Shown in pieces: positions 16,039 to 25,812 of a stretch of DNA of 64,000 nt; position 1 is the stretch's first letter, and each line of letters begins with the position of its first letter. The notes under the pieces were generated by a model that was given only the letters and a program-made list of their open reading frames with translations, was not told where the DNA came from and searched no databases. The translations under genes and the position numbers were made by a program. Source of the stretch: Cyclobacterium amurskyense (lineage in GTDB: Bacteria > Bacteroidota > Bacteroidia > Cytophagales > Cyclobacteriaceae); NCBI RefSeq assembly GCF_001050135.1, contig NZ_CP012040.1:5969001-6033000 (forward strand), read 5' to 3'.

Positions 16039-16314
16039 ATGGAAAATCAAACAGAAGAAACACTGATTGTTAGAGATTTTTTAGCCAGACAGCGAACAAA
16101 ACTTGCCAATGACAGAACATTATTAGCCTATATAAGAACCAGTTTGTACTTCGTCGTAAGCGGAACAGCTCTTATAAAGGTCAATGACCTAGAAAATGTA
16201 AAAGAATTGGGTTACTTCTCATTTTTGATCAGTGTGATTTTATTGATAGTAGGTTTTTTTAATTTTTTTAAGCTTAAAAGAAAACTATCTAAGGGAAAGT
16301 ACGAGAAAATGTAA
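16039..16314 (+). CDS. DUF202 (YidH-type) small inner membrane protein
   Basis: The 91-residue protein carries the DUF202 pattern. A basic N-terminal segment (RDFLARQRTKLANDRTLLAYIRTSLYF) is followed by two membrane helices (YFVVSGTALIKV and FSFLISVILLIVGFFNFF). The family role is unknown, although fungal relatives occur in polyphosphate polymerases. A polyphosphate kinase gene lies about 0.7 kb away on the other strand, which is suggestive only. It starts divergently from DUF3078. Confidence 0.88.
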   Translation: MENQTEETLIVRDFLARQRTKLANDRTLLAYIRTSLYFVVSGTALIKVNDLENVKELGYFSFLISVILLIVGFFNFFKLKRKLSKGKYEKM

Positions 16315-16394
16315 AAACCTTCAGCCCAGAAATAATAGAATTCTAAAATTGGTAGGCTATTTGTAGACTGATTCTGAAACCAAACTTTGATATA

Positions 16395-16604
16395 ATGAAA
16401 ACCTTAGGTATCGTTCTGATAATTGCAGGAATCATAATGTTTTTAATAACTGGCATCTCTTATACAACTGAAGAGACCTTGATAGATGCTGGTCCCCTTC
16501 AACTAAGCGCCGATAAAGAACAAAGCATTGCTTGGCCACCCTATGCAGGAGGAATTGCAGTTATTGCAGGATTTGTTTTGCTGGTGGCAGGTAAAAAGAA
16601 ATAA
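16395..16604 (+). CDS. Small two-helix membrane protein (DUF3185-like)
   Basis: The 69-residue protein consists of a helix (LGIVLIIAGIIMFLITGISY), a short polar loop (TEETLIDAGPLQLSADKE) and a second helix (AGGIAVIAGFVLLVAG) ending in KKK. This layout resembles DUF3185. It lies 80 bp after the DUF202 gene on the same strand and may be co-transcribed. The function is unknown. Confidence 0.7.
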   Translation: MKTLGIVLIIAGIIMFLITGISYTTEETLIDAGPLQLSADKEQSIAWPPYAGGIAVIAGFVLLVAGKKK

Positions 16605-16697
16605 TGACACTGACTCGAACAATGTAATTGCATTAAAGGTAAGGTTTGCATTTACCAACCTAACCCCTTTAAAGCATATTACTACTGATTTTACTAT

Positions 16698-16891
16698 TTA
16701 ACCCGGATTATGTAATAGAATTCGAAATAGCCTGTCCCGTGTTTACGGGAAGTGTTGCAATCGTAAGAAAATCAGGCTGTTTGGAAATTTAGCATAGCAC
16801 CGCTATGGTGAAATTGAAAACAGCAACGAAGTGGCTGATTTTAAAGCGATTTCAGCACGTAATAGAATGTCTATTGCATATTTCGGGTTTA
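16698..16891 (+). mobile_element. TIR element copy 3 with target duplication TTA
   Basis: This 188-bp copy (16701-16888) is flanked by TTA on both sides. It keeps both ends but lacks the CCTGAC/GTCAGG hairpin near the left end, where TTCGAAATAG joins directly to CCTGTCCCGTG. The rest matches the long copies. Confidence 0.85.
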
Positions 16892-16934
16892 AGTACAAGA
16901 AGGCCTATGATCTTTTCAGCCTAAAAAATAAGAA

Positions 16935-16960
16935 TCCCCACAACGATTAGGTTGTGGGGA
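16935..16960 (-). terminator. Terminator of the polyphosphate kinase gene
   Basis: TCCCCACAAC and GTTGTGGGGA form a perfect 10-bp stem with a 6-nt loop. In the leftward direction a T-rich stretch follows. It lies 31 bp after the ppk1 stop. Confidence 0.85.
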
Positions 16961-16990
16961 CATTTAAGGACCATTAATCATTTAAAAGGC

Positions 16991-19114
16991 TCAGTCGATT
17001 AACTTTACATTTTCGATCATTGTAGGTTCTAATTCGAAAAACCTTTGGTGGATATTAAATATCTCTTCACCTTCATTTGGCTTTTTGCTAATGTACTTCC
17101 CATCTTCCTGCATTACATAAGCATTTTCATTATCCATGAGGTTGTACTTCAGGATATTCATTAGTTGTTTTTGAAGGAATTGATTCTCCACTTTAAACAA
17201 AGACTCAAGGCGCTTATCAAAACTTCGAACCATAGCATCTGCACTTCCTACATAGATTCTTGGGTCTCCATTGTTGTGAAAATGGTAAATTCTAGAATGC
17301 TCCAAAAAGTCACCCACAATAGAGATCACTTCAATATTTTCACTCAACCCCTTTCTTCCAGGCCTCAAGCAACAAATCCCTCTTACGATCAATTTGACAG
17401 GAACTCCTGCTTGAGAGGCGCTATAAAGGGCATGAATAAATTCAGAATCTTCCAGAGAATTAATTTTTATAAATATACCGGAAGGCAATCCTTTACGGGC
17501 ATTTTCTGATTCTATATCAATAAACTCTATCAGGTTGTTTCTCATGTCCCTTGGAGAAGTGATAAGGTTCTGATAGCTTGTAGGTGCCGAATGCCCTGTG
17601 ATAACATTGAAAAACTCAGAAACATCATTTGCCAATGTTTCATCTGTTGTCAAAAGGCCTATATCTGTATAAATACGGCTTGTTTCTTCGTTATAATTCC
17701 CTGAACCCAAATGCACATATCGGGTCACTCTGCTTTCCTCTTTCTTCACGATCAGAAGCAGTTTGGTATGGGTTTTAAAATTACTCACCCCATAAATCAC
17801 AAAACAGCCTGCTTTCTGCATTTTCTTTGCTTCTCTGATATTGTTCTCTTCGTCAAATCGCGCTTTAACTTCAAACAATACAGAAACGTGCTTTCCATTT
17901 TCAACTGCCTTAAGCAGTGCACCAACAATCCTTGAATTTTTGGCCAGACGATAAATGGTCATTTTAATGGCCATCACATGCGGGTCATCTGCAGCCTTAT
18001 CTAGAAGCTCCAAAATGGGCTCCATATCATTATAAGGGTGGTGAAGCAATACATCTTTGTTTTTGAGCACCTGAAAAATATCCTCAGATGCTGCCTCAGG
18101 ATAAGACAATGGAGGTATAGGATCAGGAATAGCTGGCATTCTATCTTTAAAACGCTTGTTACCAATCACCTGCCATAACCCTGTGAAATCCATTAAGCTT
18201 TTACGCTCAATTTTAAAAATACTATCATCATTTAGTGTCCAGCGCTGTTTTAGCAAATTAACCATCCACTTGCTATAGCCTTCTTCGATTTCAATTCGAA
18301 CCACCCTCCCTGTTTTTCTTTCATTCAGCTTTCGCTTCACTTCTTCAAGGAAATTGGAGTCCATATCTTCACTTTCCTCCAAGGTAAAATCACCATTTCT
18401 CGTTATCCTGAATAGGTTGATGGATTCAATGGTGACATTCCTAAACAAGGACACAATATGCTCCCTGATCATTTCTTCAATTGGCACATAGATGATCATG
18501 TCCTCTCTTTCCAACTCAAAGAAACGTGGAATATTAGATGGAATTTGTACAAAGGAAAGCTTCTTATTGTCTTTCTTCTCCCCAGGCCCAATGGTGACTA
18601 CCCCAAAAATCAACAATTTGTTCATCAAAATTGGGAAGGTATGATAACCATCAAAGACCATTGGGGTCAACATTGGGTATACTGCCTTGAAAAAATAGTC
18701 TTCAATTGTCTTTTGTTCCTCTGGCAAAAGATTACGCACATTGCTTAATTGAAAGCCTGACTCTTTGGTAGTGGTAAGCAACTCATTGACGAATTGTCGT
18801 TGAAGTTTATTATGAAAAATCTGAGATTCGATCATTAGCTTTTTCTTAAAACTATCCTCACGCAATCCAGAATAGTCAATCCTTACCTTGTCATAATCTA
18901 GATAATTGTATAAAGACCCTACCCTGATCATAAAAAATTCATCAAGATTGGAAGCCGCAATTGCAAGAAATTTAAATTTCTCGAAAATATTACGTTTGTT
19001 CTTTTTAATCTGATCAAAAACCCGGTCATTAAATTTTATCCAGCTAAGGTCTCTGCTGATTAATTTACTATTATTTATAGTTTCTTCAATTTTATCGAGT
19101 TGGATCAATTTCAT
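16991..19114 (-). CDS. ppk1: Polyphosphate kinase 1
   Basis: The 707-residue protein makes inorganic polyphosphate from ATP at the inner membrane. The N-terminal domain begins with SRDLSWIKFNDRVFDQI and contains AIAASNLDEFFMIRVGSL. The two HKD-like catalytic halves follow. FKTHTKLLLIV provides the histidine equivalent to the autophosphorylated one, and YVHLGSGNYNEETSRIYTD the second conserved histidine. RIYVGSADAMVRSFDKRLE marks the C-terminal domain. The length fits the family. It is a single-gene unit between two terminators, downstream of gyrB. Confidence 0.96.
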   Translation of the reverse strand: MKLIQLDKIEETINNSKLISRDLSWIKFNDRVFDQIKKNKRNIFEKFKFLAIAASNLDEFFMIRVGSLYNYLDYDKVRIDYSGLREDSFKKKLMIESQIFHNKLQRQFVNELLTTTKESGFQLSNVRNLLPEEQKTIEDYFFKAVYPMLTPMVFDGYHTFPILMNKLLIFGVVTIGPGEKKDNKKLSFVQIPSNIPRFFELEREDMIIYVPIEEMIREHIVSLFRNVTIESINLFRITRNGDFTLEESEDMDSNFLEEVKRKLNERKTGRVVRIEIEEGYSKWMVNLLKQRWTLNDDSIFKIERKSLMDFTGLWQVIGNKRFKDRMPAIPDPIPPLSYPEAASEDIFQVLKNKDVLLHHPYNDMEPILELLDKAADDPHVMAIKMTIYRLAKNSRIVGALLKAVENGKHVSVLFEVKARFDEENNIREAKKMQKAGCFVIYGVSNFKTHTKLLLIVKKEESRVTRYVHLGSGNYNEETSRIYTDIGLLTTDETLANDVSEFFNVITGHSAPTSYQNLITSPRDMRNNLIEFIDIESENARKGLPSGIFIKINSLEDSEFIHALYSASQAGVPVKLIVRGICCLRPGRKGLSENIEVISIVGDFLEHSRIYHFHNNGDPRIYVGSADAMVRSFDKRLESLFKVENQFLQKQLMNILKYNLMDNENAYVMQEDGKYISKKPNEGEEIFNIHQRFFELEPTMIENVKLID

Positions 19115-19170
19115 GTTAATTTCATTAAAATGGGAAAAAGTAAACCAATGATACTAAATTATTCAGAGAA

Positions 19171-19200
19171 TAAAAAAAGGGCTAAATGCCCTTTTTTTAT
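19171..19200 (-). terminator. Terminator of gyrB
   Basis: AAAAAAAGGGC and GCCCTTTTTTT form a stem with a short loop, giving a strong U-tract in the leftward direction. It lies about 30 bp after the gyrB stop and about 60 bp upstream of ppk1. Confidence 0.85.
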
Positions 19201-19227
19201 TCTCAACGGAAAATCACTCGGGATCCA

Positions 19228-21189
19228 TTAGGTATCAATTTTGGCATATTTAGCATTTTTCTCAATAAACTCTCTACGAGGAGCTACTTCATCACCCATT
19301 AGCATACTAAATAAATGATCAGCTTCCGCAGCAGAATCTATGGTTACTCTCTTCAAGGTTCTCGTATCAGGGTCCATAGTTGTTGTCCAAAGTTGCTCAG
19401 GATTCATTTCTCCAAGTCCTTTATACCTTTGTATTCCAACACTATCTTCTTTCCCATCAGGAGCTAACTCTTTGATTACCCTTTGTCTATCTTCCTCTGT
19501 CCAGCAGTACCTCTCCTCTTTTCCTCTCTTCAATAAGTAGAATGGTGGTAAAGCTATGTACACATATCCGTTTTCTATCAAACTTCTCATGTACCTGAAG
19601 AATAATGTAAGAATCAATGTTCTAATGTGAGAACCATCAATATCAGCATCCGTCATGATGATAATTTTGTGGTAACGGAGTTTGGACAAATCCAATTCCT
19701 TCTCATCATTTGCAGTGCCAAATTTGACCCCTAAAGCAGTCAAAATATTTTTTATTTCATCATTGTCGTAGATTTTATGCTCATGCGCTTTTTCTACGTT
19801 CAATATCTTTCCTTTTAGCGGCAAAATCGCTTGGAAATCTCTATCTCTTCCTTGCTTCGCTGATCCACCTGCCGAGTCCCCTTCGACAAGGTACAATTCA
19901 CATACAGCCGGATCAGAATTAGCACAATCAGCCAATTTACCAGGTAGTCCACCACCGCCAAGTACATTCTTCCGTTGTACCATCTCACGGGCTTTTTTGG
20001 CAGCATGTCTGGCTTGGGCGGCCAGCACTACTTTACCAATAATTATTTTAGCCTCTTTTGGATGTTCTAGCAACCAAAATTGTAAGGTTTCAGAAACAGA
20101 AGCATCTACGGCACCTGTCACATCTGAGTTACCCAACTTGGTTTTTGTCTGTCCTTCAAACTGCGGCTCTGCTACTTTCACGGATATTACAGCTGTAAGG
20201 CCTTCCCGGAAATCATCACCTGATATCTCTAATTTCACCTTATCTAGCATTCCTGACTTGTCAGCATAGCTCTTAAGGGTTCTTGTAAGGGCTCTTCTAA
20301 AACCCGAAACGTGGGTCCCTCCCTCATAAGTATTGATGGTATTTACATAAGAAACCACATTCTCTGTATAGGAGTTATTGTACCCCATGGCGACCTGAAC
20401 AGGCACACCATTTTTCTCAGACTCTATATAAATAGGTGTCTCAATGATTTTTTGTTTGTTTTCATCCAAATACTCAACAAACTCAACAAGCCCACCTTCA
20501 GAATAGAAGTCATCGGACCTGAAATTACCCTCATCGTCCTTTTCTCTTTGGTCGGTAAGTTTAATTCTTATGCCAGCATTCAAAAAGGCCATCTCACGCA
20601 AACGAGTTGCTATGGTTTCATATTTGTATTCTAAGATCTGAAATATTTCATGATCAGGCTTAAAATGCACATGGGTTCCACGAGATTCAGTGGTGCCTAT
20701 TTCTCTAACTTCATATTGAGGAACACCTCTTACATACTCTTGTTCATGTACTTTCCCACCTCTTTTGACAGTTACCTTCATAAGAGAGGAAAGTGCGTTA
20801 ACACAGGAAACACCTACTCCATGAAGACCACCTGATACTTTGTAGGTATCTTTATCAAATTTACCTCCAGCATGCAAAACAGTCATTACCACTTCTAGTG
20901 CCGATCTATTTTCCTTCTCATGGAAGTCAGTAGGAATACCTCTACCATTATCCTGTACTGAAACAGAGTTATCTTCATGAACTGTGACTGAAATGGTATC
21001 ACAATGTCCGGCTAGTGCTTCATCAATGGAGTTATCTACTACCTCCCATATTAAATGATGTAAACCTTTAAAACCTATATCACCAATATACATGGCGGGT
21101 CTTTTCCTAACCGCTTCCAACCCTTCCAACACCTGAATATTCTGGGCTGAATAATCGTTTTTATTCGACGACGCTTTTTCCTTACTCAT
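19228..21189 (-). CDS. gyrB: DNA gyrase subunit B
   Basis: The 653-residue protein has the GHKL ATPase domain at the N-terminus (QVLEGLEAVRKRPAMYIG, EVVDNSIDEALAGHC, and the SGGLHGVG lid). The transducer domain follows, then the TOPRIM domain with EGDSAGG and DADIDGSHIR. The tail has QRYKGLGEMNPEQLW. The SGGLHGVGVSCVNALS segment and the length fit GyrB rather than ParE, but the distinction is a judgement from sequence. It partners GyrA, encoded elsewhere, to introduce negative supercoils. Confidence 0.95.
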   Translation of the reverse strand: MSKEKASSNKNDYSAQNIQVLEGLEAVRKRPAMYIGDIGFKGLHHLIWEVVDNSIDEALAGHCDTISVTVHEDNSVSVQDNGRGIPTDFHEKENRSALEVVMTVLHAGGKFDKDTYKVSGGLHGVGVSCVNALSSLMKVTVKRGGKVHEQEYVRGVPQYEVREIGTTESRGTHVHFKPDHEIFQILEYKYETIATRLREMAFLNAGIRIKLTDQREKDDEGNFRSDDFYSEGGLVEFVEYLDENKQKIIETPIYIESEKNGVPVQVAMGYNNSYTENVVSYVNTINTYEGGTHVSGFRRALTRTLKSYADKSGMLDKVKLEISGDDFREGLTAVISVKVAEPQFEGQTKTKLGNSDVTGAVDASVSETLQFWLLEHPKEAKIIIGKVVLAAQARHAAKKAREMVQRKNVLGGGGLPGKLADCANSDPAVCELYLVEGDSAGGSAKQGRDRDFQAILPLKGKILNVEKAHEHKIYDNDEIKNILTALGVKFGTANDEKELDLSKLRYHKIIIMTDADIDGSHIRTLILTLFFRYMRSLIENGYVYIALPPFYLLKRGKEERYCWTEEDRQRVIKELAPDGKEDSVGIQRYKGLGEMNPEQLWTTTMDPDTRTLKRVTIDSAAEADHLFSMLMGDEVAPRREFIEKNAKYAKIDT

Positions 21190-21503
21190 AGTTAGACTTT
21201 ATGGCAAAAGAAGTGCCATTTCAAATTCAAATATTTAAAACTCAACTAAAGACAAAAATACACAAAAAAAACGAGACCATAACCCTTTTATTGGCTATAG
21301 TTACTATATAATGACCCTTCAGTACCTTTAGGCCTATAGCGCCGATTATAGCACAACAAAAAGCGCCTTAAACGAGATGATCATAAAGGGGGTGTATCTT
21401 TTTCCTAAATTAAAAATCTATTATAATAAATCAAATAAGAATTCATCCTTACTGATTGACTAAATTAATATAGCTGATAAGGGATAAAATTGTTTTAAAT
21501 AAA
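21190..21503. other. Gene-free region upstream of gyrB
   Basis: These 314 bases hold the gyrB promoter region and the 3' flank of nothing else on either strand. They are AT-rich with no clear hairpin terminator, repeat or open frame. Confidence 0.5.
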
Positions 21504-21878
21504 CTAGTACTGATTTGTGCTTAGAAGGACAAGTGTACAAGCTTCTAAAACATCAATACCTTCCTTTTCCGCCATTTCCATAAACTCTTGATTTTCAGTA
21601 CCTGGATTATATATTATTCTATCGGGCTTTAGTGACAATATATAATCATACCATTCTAATTGGTTTTTAGGTCCTACATAAAGGGTCACTGTATGAACAT
21701 CAGGAATACTTGGCTTATCTCTTAAATTCAAGATTTTTTCACCGGAGATTATTCCGGTTTTAATGCCCACAGGCACGAAGGGGACATCTCTTTCTTTCAA
21801 CATTATAGCTGCAGTATGCGCATATCTCGAAGGATTAGGACTTGCTCCTATGATCACCGTCTTCTTACTTGTTTCCAT
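21504..21878 (-). CDS. CoA-binding domain protein (YccU type)
   Basis: The 124-residue protein is a lone Rossmann-like CoA-binding domain. It begins KTVIIGASPNPSRYAHTA, where the glycine-rich loop contacts the nucleotide, and contains PFVPVGIK and VTLYVGPKNQLEWYDYIL. The C-terminal RIIYNPGTENQEF segment is typical of YccU-like proteins. It lies 20 bp after the FAD-dependent protein in the same direction and is probably co-transcribed with it and the dioxygenase. The cellular role of the family is unclear. Confidence 0.88.
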   Translation of the reverse strand: METSKKTVIIGASPNPSRYAHTAAIMLKERDVPFVPVGIKTGIISGEKILNLRDKPSIPDVHTVTLYVGPKNQLEWYDYILSLKPDRIIYNPGTENQEFMEMAEKEGIDVLEACTLVLLSTNQY

Positions 21879-21898
21879 TATTCACCTTTTAATAAAAC

Positions 21899-23491
21899 TT
21901 ATGCACTTCCAATATCCATTTTGGCATACTTTTCAATCAATTTTTCCGCACACCTTTCGCCATCCATGGCAGCCGAAACAATCCCTCCTGCAAAGCCGGC
22001 CCCTTCACCACATGGGTAAAGCCTACTGATTTGTGGATGTTCAAAGCCTTCTTTCGTTCTAGGAATTCTTACAGGGGAAGAAGTCCTGCTTTCCACTCCT
22101 ACTAAATGGGCATCATTGGTATAATACCCTTTCATTTTTTTATCCATCAGCGGCAAAGCCATTGCCAAACGCTTAGCTATAAACTCAGGCAAGAAATCAT
22201 TAAAATTAGCACTTTTGAGCCCCGGCTGGTAAGAAGTCTCCAATAAGTCCTTGCTTAGCTTATTATTCACAAAATCCATCATCCTTTGGGCGGGAGCTAC
22301 CTGTGATTTCCCACCCACTTCCCAGGCTGCCTGCTCTACTTCCTGTTGAAAGACCAAAGCCGATAGTGGGCCATACTTTTGGTATTTGGGTAAATCTTCC
22401 AATTCTACAGCCACAACCATACCAGAATTGGCAAATTTACCATCTCTTCTACTTGGACTCATTCCATTCACTACTATTTCTCCAGGAGAGGAAGCTGAAG
22501 GCACAATAAAACCACCAGGACACATGCAGAATGAGAAAACGCCTCGCTGCTTGCCATTCAAAACCGTTTGTTGTACCAAACTATAAGAAGAGGCGGGCAA
22601 ATAAGGGCCTCTATCTGATTGGCAATGGTATTGGATCCTGTCAATTAATTTTTGATCATGCTCTATGCGAACACCCAAGGCAAAAGGCTTTGCCTCTATC
22701 AATATGTTCTTTCTTGAGAGGAGGTGAAAAACATCTCTAGCAGAATGGCCAGTGGCCAAAATCACTCCAATACCTGAAATTTTCTCCCCATCACTCGTGA
22801 CCACACCTTTAATACTGTCTTTTTCTATCAGGAAGTCTGTAACTTTTGTATTGAACAAAACTTCACCCCCAGCTGCTAAAATACTTTCTCGTAATTCGGC
22901 AATAAGTATTGGTAATTTATTGGTGCCAATATGAGGGTGGGCATCCACTAAAATATCCTCATTGGCACCATGGGCTACTAAAATTTCCATTATCCGCCTC
23001 AAATCCCCTCTTTTCTTGGATCTAGTATATAGTTTTCCATCAGAATAAGTACCAGCCCCCCCTTCTCCAAAACAATAGTTGGAATCAGGGTTTACGATAT
23101 GCTCTTTGTTCAAAGCTGCAAGGTCTCTTCGTCGGGCCCGAACATCTTTTCCACGCTCCAGAACTATGGGTTTTACACCAAGTTCTATCGCTCTTAGTGC
23201 AGCAAAAAGCCCAGCAGGACCTGCTCCTACAATAATAATGGGCTCACTATTTTTTACATTAGGGTAATCTTTGCCACTATTGATCAATGGTTCAGGGTTC
23301 TGACCACTAAAGATCTCCACCGTTACATTGATTTTAACCTTTTTACTTCTGGCATCAATGGACCTTTTGGTTGTCCTTATTATTAAGTTTTTGTGGCTAG
23401 AAAGTCCTGATTTTTCTGCTACGGTTTTTTGAAACAATGCTTCATCATAAGCTTCTTCCGGACTGAGAACCAGCTGCAATTCTTTTTTCAT
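21899..23491 (-). CDS. FAD-dependent oxidoreductase of the COG2509 type
   Basis: The 530-residue protein has an N-terminal extension of about 80 residues, then a dinucleotide-binding motif (IIVGAGPAGLFAALRAIELG) and a charged helix (ERGKDVRARRRDLAAL). FGEGGAGTYSDGKLYTR, GHSARDVFHLL and a C-terminal FAD-contacting segment (YPCGEGAGFAGGIVSAAMDG) follow. This order matches the uncharacterised FAD-dependent dehydrogenases of COG2509. It lies 3 bp downstream of the TDO-family dioxygenase gene, so the two are co-expressed. Its substrate is not known. Confidence 0.88.
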   Translation of the reverse strand: MKKELQLVLSPEEAYDEALFQKTVAEKSGLSSHKNLIIRTTKRSIDARSKKVKINVTVEIFSGQNPEPLINSGKDYPNVKNSEPIIIVGAGPAGLFAALRAIELGVKPIVLERGKDVRARRRDLAALNKEHIVNPDSNYCFGEGGAGTYSDGKLYTRSKKRGDLRRIMEILVAHGANEDILVDAHPHIGTNKLPILIAELRESILAAGGEVLFNTKVTDFLIEKDSIKGVVTSDGEKISGIGVILATGHSARDVFHLLSRKNILIEAKPFALGVRIEHDQKLIDRIQYHCQSDRGPYLPASSYSLVQQTVLNGKQRGVFSFCMCPGGFIVPSASSPGEIVVNGMSPSRRDGKFANSGMVVAVELEDLPKYQKYGPLSALVFQQEVEQAAWEVGGKSQVAPAQRMMDFVNNKLSKDLLETSYQPGLKSANFNDFLPEFIAKRLAMALPLMDKKMKGYYTNDAHLVGVESRTSSPVRIPRTKEGFEHPQISRLYPCGEGAGFAGGIVSAAMDGERCAEKLIEKYAKMDIGSA

Positions 23492-23494
23492 ATT

Positions 23495-24466
23495 CTATTT
23501 TTCAACCGCATCTAGCACTTCTGTCTCTACCCAACGCTTTCCCCACTCCTTGATTTCTAATTCCGTCCACAATTCGGGATAAAAAATTACTTTTTGAAAT
23601 CTAGGAGGCAAAAACTTTTGCCAATTGGTACCGCCAGTAGCGGCAATATCCATAGGGTTTTTATGTAGGTATTTGACTGCAGATTTATAATGGGCAAGAG
23701 GCCAATAAACATTGGCCTTCTCGTCAAGCTCTTTCATCAACTTAGTCAGTTCATCATCCTTTTCTTCAAGGTAAATGTACTTTTTCCACAAGTTGTTCTT
23801 TCTGAATTTTGAGATCAATTCCTTTAACTCCGTACCGTATTTCTCTTCAAAGGATTTGAGTGTCAAGGTTTTTTCACCCGTAGCCAGCTCTTTGGCCCCA
23901 TATTGCCAATAGAGAATATCAAAAAGACTATCGATGCTAGTAAGGTTAATGTCTTTGTAATCTTCCCTTTCCTCTAGGTACACAAGATTCTGAATATCTG
24001 TGCACATGATTTCGATCATTCTGTACTGAGCACTTTGAAAACCACTCGCAGGAAGTAAAGACATCCTAAACTTCATGAATTGTTCTCTTTCCATCCCTTT
24101 CCACATCACCGCAAAAGAAGAGATCAAAAGGTCAAAATACATAATGACCCTTTTAAGCCTATCTTTAAAAAACTTCACACTAATATTTTCAACAGCCGCC
24201 ATTTGCTCCAACTCCCAAAGGATGAGGTTAAAGTAAAGTTCAGTTATCTGATGATAGATGATGAAAATCTTTTCGTCCTTAAAAGAAGTTCGTGGTTGCT
24301 GCAGGGTCAATAAGGTGTCAAGATTTATATAATCCCAATAATTAAGATAATCTGCATGCAACAAGCCTTCCAAATAAGAAGATAAATCCTGGCCTGAGGC
24401 TCTAAACTTTTCTTCCAGTTGTTTAATTTTATCTACAATTTCCTTTTCGGGATATTTTTTTTCCAT
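23495..24466 (-). CDS. Tryptophan 2,3-dioxygenase family haem protein
   Basis: The 323-residue protein matches the tryptophan 2,3-dioxygenase fold. NYWDYINLDTLLTLQQPRTS and IIYHQITELYFNLILWEL are near-diagnostic, and the histidine in YHQITE is the distal active-site residue. WPLAHYKSAVKYL carries the candidate proximal haem ligand, and TGGTNWQKFLPPRFQ matches the substrate-binding loop. The family opens the indole ring of tryptophan to N-formylkynurenine. No other kynurenine-pathway gene is adjacent, so the pathway context is missing here. Confidence 0.88.
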   Translation of the reverse strand: MEKKYPEKEIVDKIKQLEEKFRASGQDLSSYLEGLLHADYLNYWDYINLDTLLTLQQPRTSFKDEKIFIIYHQITELYFNLILWELEQMAAVENISVKFFKDRLKRVIMYFDLLISSFAVMWKGMEREQFMKFRMSLLPASGFQSAQYRMIEIMCTDIQNLVYLEEREDYKDINLTSIDSLFDILYWQYGAKELATGEKTLTLKSFEEKYGTELKELISKFRKNNLWKKYIYLEEKDDELTKLMKELDEKANVYWPLAHYKSAVKYLHKNPMDIAATGGTNWQKFLPPRFQKVIFYPELWTELEIKEWGKRWVETEVLDAVEK

Positions 24467-24643
24467 GCAAGGTGCCGAAGCATTAGTTCACTAAGTTGCT
24501 TTTATTGAAATAATTTCCTGTAAAAGCACACAAAAATTCTTTTGGAAAGGCAAATTAATAAGTTTTTTAATGTAATCAACCCACCTTTAAACCAAAATTA
24601 GTCAACAGTGAGCTTAATCATAGAATAGGGAAAATTTTTAATC

Positions 24644-25741
24644 TCAATTAATTCTACTTTTAATGACCACTGTCTTGGTCGGTGTTAAAGGGTCATTGCT
24701 AAAGAAGGTGATTGTTTTATGGTCAATCCCTTTCCTACCTTTGGGGTCAAAGGTAAATACAAGATCCATTTTATCTCCACTTTGTAAGTCCATTGCAGGA
24801 AGCTCATAAGTCAAGCAATCGCAATTGGTAACTATTTTCCTTATGTTCAGTGGTAGCGGTCCTTCATTTTCTAGGGTCAAAATTCTGGACACCACATTTC
24901 TAGCACTAATCTTACCCAAATCAATTTCCATTTCATTGATCTTGAGTTTGGGAACTTTATCCACCTGACTTACTGGCAATGGCTCAAAATATTCGTGAAT
25001 GGTAGCCATTAAATGAATCGGCAATTCAAACCGCTCCCCAGTCAAAACAGATAACTTAAGTGTATCCCGAATATAACCCAAATCATTTCTTAGGGAAGGA
25101 TCGTATTCAATTTCTAAAACACCTCTAGTATTGCTCTCTACTACTGAAGGCACCATTCGTACTTTTACATATGAAGGAAGGCTATCCTGTTTTAAATTCA
25201 ATTGCACTGGAAATTCATTAAAATTATAAAAATCCAGGATTTTAAATTTCGGCTTGTTTGTAAACAAGGTACCCAAATTAATTTGGTCAAAAACAAAGCC
25301 CAGGTTATTTTTCTTGACCTTATAATAGGATTCAGGACTATTGGGATAGTGTACATTTACACCTTCTAAAAACAAAGAATCTCCCAATGGTTTCACATTT
25401 GTTTTCACCACAATCATTTTCGAAAAACTTCCTCCTCGAGATTCAGGATCAAATGTAACTTGAAGGTGCCCTACCTTTCCTGAGGCTAAAGTATCCTCCG
25501 AATAAGCAACCACCGCACAACCACAGTCGGTAATGACCTCTTTTATATATGCATTGGAATCAGTTTGATTCAAATAATAAAAATCTGCCACTCCTTCTCC
25601 TCGCTCAGGCAAAACAGCCCCAATATTTACCAAATTGTTTTCCCAGACCAATCCTTTAAGCTCAACTTCCTGACTATGAACCTCTATGAATGAGGAAAGC
25701 AATAAAATACCAACTATTAATAAAAACACTGTGTTCTTCAT
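24644..25741 (-). CDS. Secreted protein with DUF1573 domains
   Basis: I chose the ATG at 25741 (MKNTVFLLIVGILLL), which gives a clean signal peptide; an upstream start at 25768 would add nine residues in front of it. The protein of about 365 residues has at least two DUF1573 immunoglobulin-like units. The first is near residues 45-115 (VITDCGCAVVAYSEDTLASG, then TFDPESRGGSFSK). The last is at the C-terminus (IVTNCDCLTYELPA, then FTFDPKGRKG). Each unit has the conserved CxC pair and FDPxGR-type strand. It is probably periplasmic or outer-membrane associated. The role is unknown. Confidence 0.88.
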   Translation of the reverse strand: MKNTVFLLIVGILLLSSFIEVHSQEVELKGLVWENNLVNIGAVLPERGEGVADFYYLNQTDSNAYIKEVITDCGCAVVAYSEDTLASGKVGHLQVTFDPESRGGSFSKMIVVKTNVKPLGDSLFLEGVNVHYPNSPESYYKVKKNNLGFVFDQINLGTLFTNKPKFKILDFYNFNEFPVQLNLKQDSLPSYVKVRMVPSVVESNTRGVLEIEYDPSLRNDLGYIRDTLKLSVLTGERFELPIHLMATIHEYFEPLPVSQVDKVPKLKINEMEIDLGKISARNVVSRILTLENEGPLPLNIRKIVTNCDCLTYELPAMDLQSGDKMDLVFTFDPKGRKGIDHKTITFFSNDPLTPTKTVVIKSRIN

Positions 25742-25788
25742 ATTGGCAAATAACGTTAAAATAACCACAAATTATTGCTTAAATTCCT

Positions 25789-25796
25789 TAAATTTG
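25789..25796 (+). promoter_or_regulatory. Possible -7 element of trpS
   Basis: TAAATTTG matches TAnnTTTG and ends 17 bp before the trpS start codon. No TTG box is seen at the usual spacing, and the short leader makes this a weak call. Confidence 0.35.
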
Positions 25797-25812
25797 CGTC
25801 AAAAACACAATA

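Noticed and set aside
20311..20634. Plus-strand frames opposite gyrB and other long genes
   Set aside because: They are antisense shadows of conserved genes without start context or domain features.
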